A stretch of DNA of 61,431 bases from Dehalococcoidia bacterium (GTDB lineage: Bacteria; Chloroflexota; Dehalococcoidia; Tepidiformales; Tepidiformaceae). The translations under genes were made by a program, and so were the position numbers. The notes under the pieces are model-generated. The model did no database searches. It saw only the letters and a program-made list of their open reading frames with translations, and was not told where the DNA came from. Positions 61,349-61,431 of this stretch are shown here, in pieces; within the stretch, counting starts at the first letter, position 1, and each line of letters begins with the position of its first letter. Location: contig JADZEI010000037.1 in NCBI GenBank assembly GCA_020850615.1, positions 1 to 61,431 of the forward strand, in the 5' to 3' direction.

Positions 61349-61431
61349 TCAGGCGGCCTCGGTGATCGTCACGTCGAAGCCGAGCTTCTCCAGGCTGCGC
61401 TGGTGGCGCCTGGCCTGTCGCAGCCGGTCGC
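61349..61431 (-). CDS. C-terminal fragment, possibly of a transposase
   Basis: About 27 codons end at the TGA 61349-61351: RLRQARRHQRSLEKLGFD, then VTITEAA. The ending (basic helix, LxxLGFxVTxxxAA) recalls the C-terminus of several insertion-sequence transposases, but it is too short to prove it. It runs off the right edge. The MITE-like unit ends 13 bases downstream of the stop. Confidence 0.4.
   Translation of the reverse strand, partial: DRLRQARRHQRSLEKLGFDVTITEAA

Overview
The window is GC-rich DNA from a bacterium that probably belongs to the Chloroflexota (Dehalococcoidia or a Tepidiforma-like relative). This is an inference from several things seen together: a compact division/cell-wall (dcw) cluster with form II CO-dehydrogenase-type molybdenum hydroxylases, an F420-type LLM oxidoreductase, a CSLREA/parallel beta-helix secreted protein, and an endonuclease-type MutL. 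No rRNA or other phylogenetic marker gene is present. The left edge cuts an IS3-family element, and the right edge cuts a reading frame that may also be a transposase.

Layout. (1) 1-2340: IS3 fragment, trmD, a GNAT acetyltransferase and a MoaB/MogA molybdopterin gene. (2) 2410-19030: the dcw operon mraZ-rsmH-ftsL-ftsI-murF-mraY-murD-ftsW-murG-murC-murB-ddl-ftsQ-ftsA-ftsZ. It has a clear promoter plus MraZ box in front and an intrinsic terminator behind. Most junctions overlap by 1-4 bases, and murE is missing from its usual place. (3) 19100-24000: a small membrane protein, a 51-residue Cys-rich metallothionein-like protein, and an SGNH / MBOAT / SGNH group that looks like an exopolysaccharide or cell-wall O-acetylation system. 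(4) 24000-27600: a universal stress protein coupled to a CtpF-like P-type ATPase. (5) 27600-35900: accessory genes separated by repeat-rich spacers (PlsC-type acyltransferase, Clp-N-like protein, secreted protein, M20 peptidase, prepilin peptidase, a frameshifted gene remnant, LLM oxidoreductase). (6) 35950-40330: mutS-mutL. (7) 40490-45460: membrane protein, phosphodiester glycosidase, Uma2 nuclease, DinB, HAD phosphatase, GNAT. (8) 45500-55720: two molybdenum-hydroxylase operons on the minus strand. One carries its own MoaD-like gene; the other carries coxG, an enoyl-CoA hydratase and an SDR. (9) 55800-60850: enoyl-CoA hydratase, lipoprotein, beta-helix protein and acyl-CoA dehydrogenase. 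(10) 60897-61431: repeats and an edge fragment.

Functional links. MoaB/MogA and the MoaD-like protein fit with making the molybdenum cofactor used by the two hydroxylases. The hydroxylases sit among CoA-dependent beta-oxidation-type enzymes, which suggests oxidation of an organic substrate rather than CO itself.

The most unusual features are non-coding. Short arrays of 7-bp repeats, with a different unit at almost every locus, lie directly against stop codons. About nine genes have a -10-like hexamer exactly 6-7 bases before the start codon, a leaderless-mRNA signature. There are also several dispersed intergenic repeat families, including an 84-bp tandem array. All functions are read from sequence; no database search was run.
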